Positions 35,135 through 46,424 of a stretch of DNA of 64,000 bases are shown one piece after another. How positions within the stretch are numbered: the stretch's first letter is position 1; each line of letters starts with the position of its first letter. The notes under the pieces are model-generated. The model did not search any database and was not told where the DNA came from. It saw only the letters and a list, made by a program, of their open reading frames with translations. The translations under genes and the position numbers were made by a program. Source of the stretch: Pictodentalium vernedei (lineage: Eukaryota > Mollusca > Scaphopoda > Dentaliida > Dentaliidae); assembly GCA_031216915.1 (NCBI GenBank), contig CM062297.1, positions 830,082,786-830,146,785 of the forward strand. The letters run 5' to 3'.

Positions 35135-35288
35135 CGGTCAAAGATTTCAAGATGATGAGGAACTTACTGCTGCTGTGAAGGCTTGGCTACAGGGCCGAGA
35201 TATAGACTTCTACAGACGCGGTATCAACGACTGACAGACCAGGTGGAACAAGTGTATTGAATTACAAGGGGACTATGTTGGAAAATAA
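35097..35288 (+). pseudogene. mariner transposase, C-terminal fragment (broken)
   Basis: In frame from 35097 the translation begins DYHLFPNLKKHLRGQRF and continues through DDEELTAAVKAWLQ and WNKCIELQGDYVGK to a stop at 35286-35288. This is the typical end of a mariner (Tc1/mariner superfamily) transposase, starting at the segment that follows the third catalytic aspartate region. An internal TGA at 35232-35234 breaks it, and the N-terminal and most of the catalytic domain are absent. Downstream, GGCTCAAAACTTTTTGACAT then CCCCTCGTA (35327-35355) looks like the 3' terminal inverted repeat. The copy is dead; it marks a source of mariner activity in this genome. Confidence 0.88.
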
Positions 35289-35359
35289 ATATGTTCTGTC
35301 CCGATATTCCAGCTTTATCTATGTTAGGCTCAAAACTTTTTGACATCCCCTCGTATTAT

Positions 35360-36233
35360 AAATGACGACATATTCTCAAAATGATATACACTCATATATG
35401 AAAAGACGATCAAGAAAGTTTTCTACTTCAAAATCATGTTTATAGCCATGGTTTCCAAATGCTTTCGGAAAATGAAATGTTCAATTCATACAACAAGACG
35501 ATCCCCTCTGTCAATCATGAAAATATGTTATGCTTCGTCATTGTTTAGGAAAAAATTACAGCATCCTCTCAAAATGTAAATATATATTTTTGCTCATAAC
35601 CCAACAAGAGTAGCAGACTTGCCATTTGTTCTTCTGAATAATTATTTTCATTTTTTTACTCAAACAATAGTTCACAGCCTCCTCATTGGCACGAGCTTAA
35701 CGTGCTCGTTATACATTAAGGGGTCAAAATCGTTGTAGTGTTTGCATTTTTTGTGAATATCGTTGGGTGGATGTGGCATGTCCGTTAGGAATAGTAGTGA
35801 ACTGATTGAAGCATTCAAACCTAAATGTTATGCATCAGATATGTCAACGTTTGAATACCGAAAGGCTCAGAAGAGGAAACAAATATCATCCGCATAGAGA
35901 GATCCCACTGCAGCTCCGATTGTTAGTAGTTGTAGACAATTATTTAGACTGTGTGTTGAAGAAATGTGTGTTAAAATTACTACTATATCCTACGTACTGA
36001 CATATTTTGCCCTTGTTTCCCTAGAGAGGGGCGTTTACCAACTCAATAATCTATTGTTTCTAATCCAGAAGGAATTTTGACCGACAATGAACTTACTAGC
36101 AACACTTTAACAGTGAGTGGAATTAGACAGACAGAAAAGAGGTATTATTGTCGTCCCGACGCTACTCATTCACAACCACCACACATCCACAGTCATAGTC
36201 AGCTTGGAGTCCTCGTCGAGCTCGTTCCAGAGA
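35360..36233. other. Intron sequence with one MITE remnant
   Basis: At about 35598-35773 an old subfamily A MITE is visible (ATTGGCACGAGCTTAACGTG then GGGGTCAAAATCG, ending CGTTGGGTGGATG). The rest is unrecognised. Confidence 0.5.
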
Positions 36234-36377
36234 GATTATTACCATTATGTGGATGTACAAAATATGTATCCAAGTCTCGCTCCGGGTTCTAAGGTCGAAG
36301 ACGAGTCGTGATCTACCCTTAGAACACGGAGTGAGACTCGGATACATATTTTGTACATCCACACAATGGTAATAATC
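36234..36377. repeat. Long imperfect inverted repeat
   Basis: Arms start GATTATTACCATTATGTGGA and end TCCACACAATGGTAATAATC, with matching ATACATATTTTGTACATCC inside and a spacer of about 20 bp near 36293-36310. Another small hairpin (GTATCCGACCCCCTGAT and mirror) follows at 36497-36544. Confidence 0.85.
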
Positions 36378-36599
36378 ATTTTATCTTACAATATATTGGG
36401 GACAAGTCAAGAATGTAGACTAATATATAACGAACTATTTATTCGTACGGATGAACAAAAAAAAAAAAAAATGGAACTCACGCGAAAGGAACGTGCTTGT
36501 ATCCGACCCCCTGATACAAACATCTGCATCAGGGGGTCAGATACACAACAATTGTGGAGTTAATATAGACAAAATACATGTTGATTGTAAGATAAAGGG

Positions 36600-36645
36600 T
36601 GTGTATGCGTGCGTGCGTGCGTGCGTGCGTGCGTGTGTGTGTGTT
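36600..36645. repeat. (GTGC)n/(GT)n microsatellite
   Basis: GTGTATGCGTGCGTGCGTGC continuing into GTGTGTGTG. Purine-pyrimidine alternation; no role inferred. Confidence 0.95.
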
Positions 36646-36905
36646 GCAGGAGTCATAAGCTCTGCATTTGGAGGCAATAATGATGGTTTTAGATATTGAG
36701 GGAAAGGTCTTCATGTGTCATCTAGTTTATGTTAATGGTTAATGTAACATTTGTTTGTATCCGGAACTTTCTTTACATTGTTTAAATTCGGACTTATGAC
36801 ATTTCGAAAGATTTTAGACTTCAAACTGATGTTTGGCCCATGACTGCTCCAGGACAGAGTAAACGGATCCAGGACAATGCATCAGTATTCTCGCGCGTTA
36901 AAAAA

Positions 36906-37618
36906 GTGTACTGCAAGCGAATTGCCTTTCACACGTTGCTTATTTTTCTTTTGTTCACTTCAATGCAATTGATCAATCTTTTTCTCTCATGCTCTCATCC
37001 TTTCTTTCAGTTAACTTCACTGATTATTTCTGTTTAATTTCTGACTCCATTTTTGTTTGTTTTATTGGAACATGGTAATGGATATTCAACCCGTGCAGTT
37101 AAAACCAGAAGTCCTGTCATGAAATGCGCAGAAATAGCAAGTCGATCTGCGCATTAATCTACGCGTTATGACCATAGTAAAGCTATCAAAATCTGTACAT
37201 ATATCCTGTGCACAGGCAATGTTTCAGCCAATGGACCTCCGGGTAACCCGGAGGTCCATTGGCAGAAACATTGCCTGTGTTTGCTATGAGTCACCAGGGG
37301 AACCTGCCATGCTTTGGATGCCATTCGATATGACAACTGCGCACAATTCCAACGCGCAATTAATCCTAGATAAGCGCACAGTTCGTGACAGGACTTCTAG
37401 TTTTAACTGTATATACTACCCCAGCATGCAAACACTAATGAAGGAAAATCGTATTTTAACAAAACGACCTGAAGTCTAGCTTGCTTTTAAAAATCACTCC
37501 AAACACAGGCAGCAATGAAAACTGATCAGTTTTACTGATAATATATTTTCGTTGTCTACCTTGGTGATGTACTGGAGCTGTTTAATCTGTATCTCTGACC
37601 TGATTTCCAACCTGTTTC
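36906..37618. repeat. Segmental duplication, copy 1 (partner 40011-40654, direct)
   Basis: Sequence from GCAAGCGAATTGCCTTTCAC to CTGACCTGATTTCCAAC is matched at 40011-40654 in the same orientation. This copy carries a family D MITE (37096-37409) that the partner lacks, while the partner carries a subfamily A MITE (40082-40301) that this copy lacks. Confidence 0.88.
37096..37409. mobile_element. Tc1/mariner-like MITE, family D, copy 3
   Basis: CAGTTAAAACCAGAAGTCC to GACTTCTAGTTTTAACTG, followed by TA; the left TA has become TG. The core is the perfect palindrome CAATGGACCTCCGGGTAACC / CGGAGGTCCATTGG. The empty site CAGCCCG-TA-TATACTACC at about 40445-40462 confirms both ends and a TA target. 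Confidence 0.92.
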
Positions 37619-37619
37619 T

Positions 37620-38780
37620 CTGACCTGTTTTCCATGAACGGCCTATTTTTTTAAAAGAAAAAACTCATCCTCCTACCTGTGGAGAGCATATCCCACAGAC
37701 GGCTATTATCAGTTATTATGTACATGTTTCTTGGTTACTTTCCTTTCCCGATCAAACAAAACTGGTATTTAATGGAATGTGTAATCATTGACAGATTATC
37801 TGCAGTTTACTGTGTGTACTCGTTACTATTTGGAGCACTCACTTAATCTGAAAACTTAATTATAATCACCACAATCAATGTTTTATCTCCAATAAGACAT
37901 TCCATAATCATCTCCCGCCTAAGTTTTCATCTTTGAAATGCCTCGTTTGACTTTTACAGCCATAGACAAATCCTAATTATCCCACCACCTAAAACGTGAA
38001 GACCAAAAGCGGCCACCACGAATCACAAAAAAAACTCACATTCTATATTTCAAAGTTGTTTTCAATTCTGGCCTCAAAACATAACATAACATGGGACCCA
38101 TCATTGGAACAAGCTCGTTGAGCTTGTTCCTATGAAGGGTCATAAGCTATGTTTTTGAGGCAAAAGAATAAAGTTTTTTGTTATTCAAGATATGTTTTTG
38201 CAAGTGTCTGCTAGTCGAGTTGGATAAGGGTGAAAGAAAATTTATTAACGTTTTCTACCCAATGTTTTAGATTTATATTTTTTTGTCTCAAATAATCCAA
38301 ATGTACTAATCTTTTTTTGGTTTGCTGGGGGAAATATTTGATCCTTTGATTGCCATATTTTATTGGCGGCAGGGCAGAATTATTGAGAGGTTATTACGTT
38401 ACGTACCTTGAATTCCCCGCTGGGGCCCAAAATGCATGCATTAAGCCCGCGCACTTGCGAATCAACACTTAGATTTGGATTATAAGCGTTCTTGGTTGTA
38501 GCTGGCATCACACTCACACATCCCACTCACGCTAATGATCTATTCTGCATGTCAAACGTTATTCTAGGTGGAACATAACAATAATAGTACCTAGCCCTTC
38601 CCTTCATTTGCTAACGAGACGGCTTACTCCAAACTCGTGCCCCACCGGGCACTCCGTCCATCACCCCCCCCCCCCCTAATCTCCCAGCATTCAGACGCAA
38701 ACTATATTATATTTCCCCAACTTGCGTTTTCTCAACTCCTCAACTATAATTGTGACCCTTTCCTCCATGCCATCCCTCAT
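37620..38780. other. Intron sequence with one MITE (37981-38230)
   Basis: 37981-38230 is a decayed subfamily A MITE: CCCACCACCTAAAACGTG on the left, GTTGGATAAGGG on the right, and a core ATTGGAACAAGCTCGTTGAG with complement. The remainder is unrecognised, apart from a poly-C run near 38665. Confidence 0.6.
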
Positions 38781-38787
38781 CCACTTA

Positions 38788-39044
38788 CAGTACTTGGAGA
38801 GTGGATTGTAACAAAATCACCAGTAGAGTGGGGTTATCACCCAAATTATCACTTTCGAATTATGTACATATGGACAACCAACACAAGCAATGTTTCAACC
38901 AATGGACCTCCGGGTTTAACCCGGGGGTCCCTTGGCTGGAACTTTGCTTGTGCTTGTTATGATTTGCATCAAATTTGCAATTATTGCTTGGGTGGAATCT
39001 GCACTCCGCGGGTGATTTAGTGTTAATACACTCTGCACGAACTG
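38788..39044. mobile_element. Tc1/mariner-like MITE, family C, copy 3
   Basis: TA-CAGTACTTGGAGAGTGGAT on the left, CACTCTGCACGAACTG-TA on the right. Core CAATGGACCTCCGGGTTTAA / CCCGGGGGTCCCTTGG at 38899-38934. Confidence 0.9.
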
Positions 39045-39049
39045 TATCT

Positions 39050-39635
39050 CTTATGCATTCATCACATTCTTCCATTAATTTCTCAAGGAGTCATATTCCA
39101 GTGGTCAAGTACTTTGGGAATTCTAAAATGTAATATTCAGGATCTCCATTCTTCCAAGCTGCACCTTTGGCATCTCTTTCCTCGATTCCCCGATTTCCTC
39201 TCTCAAATGAGGTGACTTTAACCTCATTTACAACAATGATGACCACTCCCCACCCGAAGATCCATCAAATGGCTGAACATATTTCTTGCATATCCCGTCC
39301 AACGAGCTGTTGGCCCTTACTCCAGATCGCTAATTTATATTTCAATCCTCGGCCACCCTTTCTATGATGAAACTGCTCCCCTTCTAAATCTTGAATTGCA
39401 ATTGAATATTTGCCCATTAGCTTCGTAACCCACTCTCCCCGTCATATCTGGATGTTGGTGCCCCCAATCATCGTTTAGAGGTCACTTTACCCAATCTGCC
39501 TTTTGAAAGGTGTACCGGATAGTTTAAGTATCATAACTTCCCCATATCTATTCTAACAGGCATCTACCCATGTTCCCCCTGTCATCATGTTTCCCGCTCA
39601 GGATTCAGGTCTGATTCTTTTTCCGACAAATGACA
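39050..39635. other. Intron sequence without recognised features
   Basis: Pyrimidine-rich stretch between two family C MITEs; nothing recognised. Confidence 0.45.
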
Positions 39636-39637
39636 TA

Positions 39638-39893
39638 CAGTGCGTGGAGAGTGGATTGTAACTAGATCACCCGGGGAGTGGAGTCATCATCCAAAGCATC
39701 ACTGTCAAATTCTGTACATGCAGACAAAAACTCAAGCACTGTTTCAGCCAATAGACCTCCGAGTATAACCCGGAGGTCCATTGGCTGGAACTTTGCTTGT
39801 GCTTGCTGTGCTTTGCAACAAATTTGCAATTATTGCTTGGGTGGAATGTCCACTCTGCGGGTGATTTAGTGATAATACACTCTCCACGTACTG
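39638..39893. mobile_element. Tc1/mariner-like MITE, family C, copy 4
   Basis: TA-CAGTGCGTGGAGAGTGGAT on the left, CACTCTCCACGTACTG-TA on the right. Core CAATAGACCTCCGAGTATAA / CCCGGAGGTCCATTGG. Length 256 bp, the same as copy 3. Confidence 0.92.
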
Positions 39894-39904
39894 TATGACC
39901 ACAA

Positions 39905-40017
39905 GCCCGATGTTTCATTAATTAAAATTTTGCTGATAACTTTTATTAACTGGTGAACGCATGCAAGGACATCACTGCCCACGCGTGGATTACGATCAAC
40001 CCACGGCGGCTGTACTG
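39905..40017. mobile_element. Family F MITE, right half only (copy 2)
   Basis: AATTAAAATTTTGCTGATAA, then ACGCATGCAAGGACATCACT and CCACGGCGGCTGTACTG followed by TA, match the right half of family F. The left half and the central hairpin are missing. Confidence 0.72.
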
Positions 40018-40654
40018 TAAGCGAATTGCCTTTCACACATTGCTTATTTTTTTCATTATTAACGATAATTATATTATTTAACACCTTACCTAACGTAACG
40101 TCCAGCTCTATTCTCAAAAATCGCCAATTAATTTTCATTATTTTTTAAATTTTTATCTCTAAAACATAGGTTATGAACCCTCATTGGAACGAGCTCGTCG
40201 AGCTCGTTCCAATGAGGGGTCATAACCTATGTTTTTGAGACAAAAAATTAAAATAATAGTTATTGAAGAATTTGTTTTGCAAGTGTCGTCTGCTTTTCAT
40301 GTTCACTTCAATGTAATTGATCAATCTTTTTTCTCATACTCTCAAACTTTTGATTAGTTAACTTCATCACTTCTTTATGATTATTTGTGTTGAAATTCAG
40401 ACCCTATTTTTGTTTGTTTTATTTGTTTATGGAAATGGACATTCAGCCCGTATATACTACCCCAGCATGCACACACTAAGGAAGGAAAATCGTATTTTAA
40501 AAAAGAAACGACCTGAAGTCTAGCTTGCTTTTAAAAATCACTCCAAACACAGACAGCAATCAAAACTGATCAGTTTTACTGATAATATATTTTCGTTGTC
40601 TATCTTAGTGATGTAATAGAGCTATGCAATCTGCATTTCTGACCTGATTTTCAA
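40011..40654. repeat. Segmental duplication, copy 2
   Basis: Direct partner of 36906-37618. It is interrupted by the subfamily A MITE at 40082-40301 and lacks the family D MITE, showing the uninterrupted CAGCCCGTATATACTACC. Confidence 0.88.
40082..40301. mobile_element. piggyBac-like MITE, subfamily A, right end truncated
   Basis: TTAA then CACCTTACCTAACG on the left. Full palindromic core CATTGGAACGAGCTCGTCGA and complement. The sequence stops at CTGCTTTTCATG and passes directly into duplication sequence without the terminal TTAGGTAAAGGGTTAA. Confidence 0.82.
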
Positions 40655-41147
40655 CAGCTTTAATCCAGAAGATTCAGTCATAATTGAATACTTTTGACAA
40701 GGTTATGTCTGGTCGTGTTACTTTTCAATTTGCACTGGCAAACTGTTATGCAGTTTTAGTTTTTGTAATAACATATTTTGTTGATAACTAATCCTGAAGT
40801 CAATCCCAAGCTCTCACAGTAAGGTATAAACGACGATAGACCTCCCAAGCCAACTTTTACCGAGATCTGAGATCACTGGAGTCCAATTAACTGGCCCTAC
40901 CTGACAAACAGGTGTCAAGTATAGTACGACCGTCGTGGAATGGTCCCTTTCCGTGGGTAGGCAATATGTCCACGGCGCAATAATATTAGATTTCAAAAAC
41001 TAATTAGAGTAAATATCATCACAAATTTAATTAATGAAGCACCGGGTACAAGCCCGTGCTTCATCAATTAGAACTTTGCTGCTGATGATTTTTATTACCC
41101 GGTGAAGGCATGCGTTGACCTAACTGCCCAGGCGTGGATTACGATCA

Positions 41148-41923
41148 TATTTATATTTATTTGTTGGTGTTTAAGGTCACATACTTATGCACAATAGCTA
41201 ATCATGACCGCGACAGTTTTACGGGTGGGGGGAGCCGGAGTACCCGGAGAGAACCACCGAGCAACGACGAGCAGCTGCCAGCCAACCAACATCGCAACTC
41301 CGCACTGCAGAAAGGCAGGGTTAGATTGGTTGAAGACATGCGCACCATCGACGTGCAGTACGCCTTAGTACACGCCGACATCGTGCCCCCATGTGGACAA
41401 TGGGGGTTAAATACCTTGACCATGGACACAACGCGAGAGTCCGAATCGATCGCTCAGACGATCACCCATCCGCAGACTATTATTTATTTATTGGTGTTTA
41501 AGGTCACATATTTATGCACAATGGTTAATCATGACCGTGACAGTTTTACGGGTGGAGGAAGCCGGAGTACCCGGAGAGAACCACCGAGCAACGACGAGCA
41601 GTTGCCAGCTCCCCAACATCGTAACTTCGCACTGCAGCACAGGCAGGGTTAGATTGGTTGAAGACATGCGCACCATCGACGTGCAATACGCCTTAGTACA
41701 CGGCGTCATCGTGCCCCCACGTGGGCAATGGAAATGAAGTGTCTTGCCCAAGGACAATACGCGGTTGCCGCAGGTGGGATTCGAACCGAGGACCTCTCGG
41801 CTTGCAGCCTGCATCTCTACCTACTGAGCCACCGCGCTCCCCATCCGAGGACTAACCGGGCTCGACGTTGCTTAACTTCGGTGATCTGACGAGAACGGGT
41901 TACCGCTACGCCACCGCGCCCCC
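41148..41923 (-). mobile_element. SINE with 5S-rRNA-like head (outer SINE, split)
   Basis: On the minus strand the head reads TCTCGTCAGATCACCGAAGT, then TAAGCAACGTCG and CCCGGTTAGTCCTCGGATGG. This resembles the 3' half of 5S rRNA (TCTCGTCTGATCTCGGAAGC, TAAGCAGGGTCG, GGTTAGTACTTGGATGG). The body and (AAAT)n-type tail are those of the other SINEs. Flanking duplication GATTACGATCA / GATTACGACCA (41137-41147, 41924-41934). Interrupted by the SINE at 41480-41841. Confidence 0.9.
41480..41841 (-). mobile_element. SINE with tRNA-like head (inner, nested)
   Basis: Minus-strand tRNA-like head with B box GGTTCGAATCC (41779-41789 region), body GTCCTTGGGCAAGACACTTC and (AAAT)n tail. It is flanked by CATCCGCAGACTA (41467-41479) and CATCCGAGGACTA (41842-41854), a 13-bp duplication with two differences, inside the 5S-like head of the outer SINE. 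Confidence 0.92.
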
Positions 41924-42313
41924 GATTACGACCAATCCATGACGACTATACCGTAGGCTACTGAACAGCAGTTTAGGCCTGTTGTTTGAAGACAATTTAA
42001 AATTTTCAACGCCAGGAAAGAATGTGTCCTGGCCACCCACCCACCCACCGACCACCCACCCACCCACTTCGGCCGTGTGTCTGGAATTTGTTTGCGCCCA
42101 CACCCTCAGATCTGCACGTACGCGCTATTTGAGTGTCTAGTATCAGTCGTTTTCAACATAGTCGGTATCGCTGTATCTCCGACAGCCCAATTCGCGAAGG
42201 GTAAAACAGAAGAGATATTAAACCTGCGTTTAACCCTTTGAACTCGTAAGACCGAGGCATAATTTGGTCCCATTTTTGTCTTACCATAAAAGGTCTATAC
42301 AAGGGGCATTGAT

Positions 42314-42373
42314 GATAAAATAATAACTGCAGTCTGCAGCCAGATGGCTGCAGACTGCAGTTATTATTTTATC
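42314..42373. repeat. Perfect 28-bp inverted repeat
   Basis: Arms GATAAAATAATAACTGCAGT through CTGCAGCC and their exact complement, with a 4-bp spacer AGAT. Isolated from the named families. Confidence 0.95.
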
Positions 42374-42711
42374 CTCTCCGTAAATTAATATTGGACTGAC
42401 CCATCTCACTATAAGTGACACAAAGACGATACCATTTCAAGAAACGAGTCCAGGGCGTTTCGGCTATTTATTATTCCTGTTTCACCATCAATAAACCACA
42501 GTGTCATCTAAAATCATGTCATTAATTATTCTATTATCTATAAAATTATTATTTCAGTTTTGCGGACAGCAGTATCTGTTCTTCAGAGGAGAATGGTATT
42601 AATTTTTACGAATTCCTCTCCCTCTGTGTGGGCCGATTGAGCAATACGTTCTGCCTGAAATCCAGGCGGATGTCTTGCTCAGTCTGCGCAAACTGGGGTA
42701 GAGGGATTTGT

Positions 42712-45700
42712 AATGAAAGTGTCAATGACACTGTAGCTTAACTTGTGTGTTGTGTTTGATGAAAAGGATAATGTTCAATGTTTATGAAAGGATTATGAAA
42801 TAAGACAAGAATTGTGATAATTGGGAATATGTTCATTTCTGTTCCCTGTGTGTTATGTTTATGATAAAAATAATATTAGGTGTACACTATACTGAAGAGC
42901 TGAGGGGTGGGTTAATATTACCTCAGAGTTAATGTATGTGGCCCTCACAGTTAACGTATATCAACAAAAGTTACCAAGTTACAGTGAAAGTATTCCAAAA
43001 CGAGTCATCCTATCAAGTTACATTAAAATCCCCTCATAAATATGGCCTGTAGACTGTGCTAAAGGTTTTCGGGCTTCGGGCTCCTGTAGCCGTCAGTTTC
43101 CCAATTGCGTCCAAAGGGGACGTTCTCATCTAGACATTATATGAAGTCAATCTACCAAGTTACAATGAAATCCCTTAATAAATATGACCTGTAGACTGTG
43201 CTAAAGGTTTTTGGGCTTTGGGCGCAGGCAGCCATCATGGCTCAATGATCGCAACCAAAAGGGGACATTCTCATCTGGACACTATTTGGAGTCACCCTAC
43301 CAAGCTACAATGAAATCCCTTCATAATTATGACCTGTAGACTGTTCTAAAGGTTTTCGGGCTTTGGGCCCCTGAAGCCGTCACAGTTGCCCAATCGTATC
43401 CAAAAAGGGACGTTCTCATCTAGACATTATATGAAGTCAACCTACCAAGTTACAATGAAATCCCTTCATAAATATGACCTGTAGACTGTGCTAAAGGTTT
43501 TCGGGATTCGGGCTCGGCCAGCCATCGTGGCTGAATGATCGCAACCAAAGGGGACAATCTCATCTGGGCATCATCTGGAGTGATCCTGCAAAGTTACAAT
43601 GGAATCCCTTCATAAATATGACCTGTAGACTGTACTCAAGGTTTTCGGGCACCTGTAGCCATCACAGTTGACCAATCACAACCAAAAGGGATGGCATCAT
43701 CTAGGCATTATATGGAGCCAACCTAACAGGTTACAATGAAATCCTTCTATAAATATAACCTTTTGCCTATGCTAAAGCTTTTTGAGCTCGGACACCCATC
43801 AAGGCTGAATGGTCACGGCCAAAATGGGACGTTCTCATCTAGACATTATTTGGAGTCATCCTACCAAGTTACAATGAAATTCCTTCATAAATATGACCTG
43901 TAGACAGTTTAAAAGATTTTCGAGCTTCGGGCACCTTTAGCCGCCAAAGTTGCCCAATCATGTCCGAAAGGGGACGTTCTCATCTGGACATTATATGAAG
44001 TCGACCTACCAAGTTACAATGAAATCCCTTCATAAATATGACCTATAGACTGTGCTTAAGGTTTTTGGGCTTCGGGCTCGGGCTGCCATCATGGTTGAAT
44101 GATCGCAACCAAAGGGGACAATCTCATCTGGGCATCATCTGTAGTGATCCTGCGAAGTTACAATGAAATCCCTTCATAAATATGACCTGTAGACTGTGCT
44201 CAAGGTTTTCGGGCTTCGAGCACCTGTAGCCATCACAGTTGACCAATCACGACCAAAAGGGGATGTCATCATCTAGGCATTATATGGAGTCAACCTTACA
44301 GGTTACAATGAAATCCTTCTATAAATATAACCTTTTGCCTATGCTAAATGTTTTTGGGCTCAGGCACCCATCAAGGCTGAATGATCATGGCCAAAATGGG
44401 ACGTTCTCAACTAGACATTATTTGGAGTCATCCTTCCAAGTTACAATGAAATCCCCTCATAAATATGACCTGTAGACTGTGCTAAAGGTTTTCGGGCTTC
44501 GGGCACCTTTAGCCGTCACAGTAGCCCAATCATGTCCAAAAGGGGACATTCTCATCTAGACATTATCTGAAGTTAACCTACCAAGTTACAATGAAATCCC
44601 TTCATAAATAGACTGTGCTAAAGGTTTTCGGGCTTCGGGCTCGGGCAGCCATCATGGATGAATGATCGCAACCATAGGGGACAATCTCATCTGGGCATCA
44701 TCTGGAGTGATCCTAAGAAGTTACAATGAAATCCCTTCATACATATGACCTGTAGACTGTGCTCAAGGTATTCGGGCTTCGGGCACTAGTAGCCATCACA
44801 ACTGACCAATCACGACCAAAAGGTGATGTAATCATCTAGGCATTACATGGAGTCACCCTAACAGGTTACAATGAAATCCTTCCATAAATATGACCTTTTG
44901 CCTATGCTAAAGGTTTTTGGGCTCGGGCACCCATCAAGGCTGCATGATCACGATCAAAATGGGACTTTCTCATCTAGACATTATTTGGAGTCATCCTGCC
45001 AGTGTTACAATGAAATCCCTTCATAAATATGACCTCTAGACTGTGCTAAAGGTTTTCGGGCTTTAGGCCCCTGTAGCCGTCACAGTTGCCCAATCACACC
45101 CAAAAGGTGACTTTCTCATCTAGACATTGTATGAAGTCAACCCACCAAGTTACAATGAAATTCCTCAATAAATATGACCTATAGGCTGTGCTAAAGGTTT
45201 TCGGGTTTTGGGCTCGGGCAGTCGTCACGGTTGGCAGATCATGCCCAAATGGGGAAATTCTCATCAAGACATCATAAGGAGTCATCCGACCAAGTTACAA
45301 TGAAATCCCTCCACATTAAACATGACCTGCAGACTGTGCTAAAAGTTTTTGGGTTTCGGGCTTGGGCAGCCATCACGGTTGATAGATCATGCCCAAAAGG
45401 GGACGTTCTCATCTAGGCATTATACAGAGGCATCCTATTAAGTTACAATGAAATCCCTTCATAAATACGACCTGTAGACTGTGCTAATGGTTTTCGGGTT
45501 TTGGGCTCGGGCAGCCATACCGTTTGCCCGATCGCGACCAAAAGGGGACGTTCTCATCTAGACATGACCCCCAAACCTGCATATGAAATTTCGTGACGAT
45601 CAGACAAGAACTGCGGGGTGTATCCCGTGCTAAAGGAAAATGTGAGCAGACGTCACAGACTCACAGACTCACAAACTCACAGAGTCACAGACTCACAGAC

Positions 45701-45784
45701 TAACAGACTCACAGACTCACAGACTAACAGACTTCCGCACGCGTGATGGCAATAGCTTATCTTGACTATGTCAAGTTAAGCTAA
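42712..45784 (+). mobile_element. Helitron-like element H3, copy 1 (144-bp core in 4-mer higher-order units)
   Basis: Left end AATGAAAGTGTCAATGACAC then TAGCTTAACTTG. A leader follows to about 42960, then about 18 tandem units of 140-146 bp with landmark TGACCTGTAGACTGTGCTAA. Every fourth unit instead reads ATAACCTTTTGCCTATGC (43761, 44333, 44896), so four monomers form a repeat of about 570 bp. Then an (AGACTCAC)n 8-bp microsatellite (45652-45735) and a 3' hairpin TAGCTTATCTTGAC / GTCAAGTTAAGCTA ending CTAA at 45784. The left TAGCTTAACTTG matches the hairpin arm. Confidence 0.8.
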
Positions 45785-46049
45785 AAAACGAACGCATGTT
45801 CAACACAGTTTATTGGCATTGATTGGCTTGACTGCATCCCCGGAGAACACCCTCCATTTACAAGGCATTTATTGGGTGGTTGTGAAACAAAAGAATATAA
45901 AATAGCTCGGGAGAGCAATTTGACCGCCAAATTACCTCCAAGGAGATCGATTTTTGCCACCTTCGTTTTTTGAAACAACCAAGCCTTAACCGATATGCAG
46001 TTGGTAGCGGACAATCTAGATGCCTAAGTATGACGCACTCCTCCGCGTT
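45785..46049. other. Intron sequence without recognised features
   Basis: Short stretch between H3 and a SINE; nothing recognised. Confidence 0.45.
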
Positions 46050-46061
46050 CCTGCAGTAAAA

Positions 46062-46411
46062 TTTATTTATTTATTAGGGTTTAACGACACATTGACAGCC
46101 GAGGAGAACCATCGAGCAACGACGAGCAGCTGTCAGCTCTCCAACATCGTAAGTTTGAACCCTGCACCGCGACACAGGCAGGGTTAGCTTGGTTGAAGAC
46201 ATTCGCACCTTCGACGTGCAATACGCCTCAGTAAACAACGTCATCGTGCCCCCATGTAGGCAATCGGGGTTAAGTGCCTTGCCCAAGGACACAAAGCGAG
46301 AGCTCGAACCAGTCGCTGAAATGGTCACCCATCCAACTACCAACCGCGCGCAACGTTGCTTAACTTCGGTGATCTGACGAGAACCGGTTACCGCGACGCC
46401 ACCGCGCCGCC
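46062..46411 (-). mobile_element. SINE with 5S-rRNA-like head
   Basis: Minus-strand head: TCTCGTCAGATCACCGAAGT, TAAGCAACG, then GGTTGGTAGTTGGATGGGTG and ACC, closely following the 3' half of 5S rRNA through its GGATGGGTGACC. The shared body GTCCTTGGGCAAGGCACTTA and an (AAAT)n tail follow. Flanked by the exact 12-bp duplication CCTGCAGTAAAA (46050-46061, 46412-46423). Confidence 0.93.
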
Positions 46412-46424
46412 TGCAGTAAAACAC

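Larger units (their letters stand above)
40960..41953. mobile_element. Family F MITE, copy 3, interrupted by nested SINEs
   Basis: Left part TCCACGGCGCAATAATATTA, hairpin AATGAAGCACCGGGTACAAG / CCCGTGCTTCATC at 41034-41069, right part CATGCGTTGACCTAACTGCC. It is broken at GATTACGATCA by a SINE and resumes at GATTACGACCAATCCATGAC. Confidence 0.8.

Noticed and set aside
46320..46400. 5S rRNA gene
   Set aside because: Only the 3' half resembles 5S rRNA and it is fused to the SINE body with a 12-bp target duplication.
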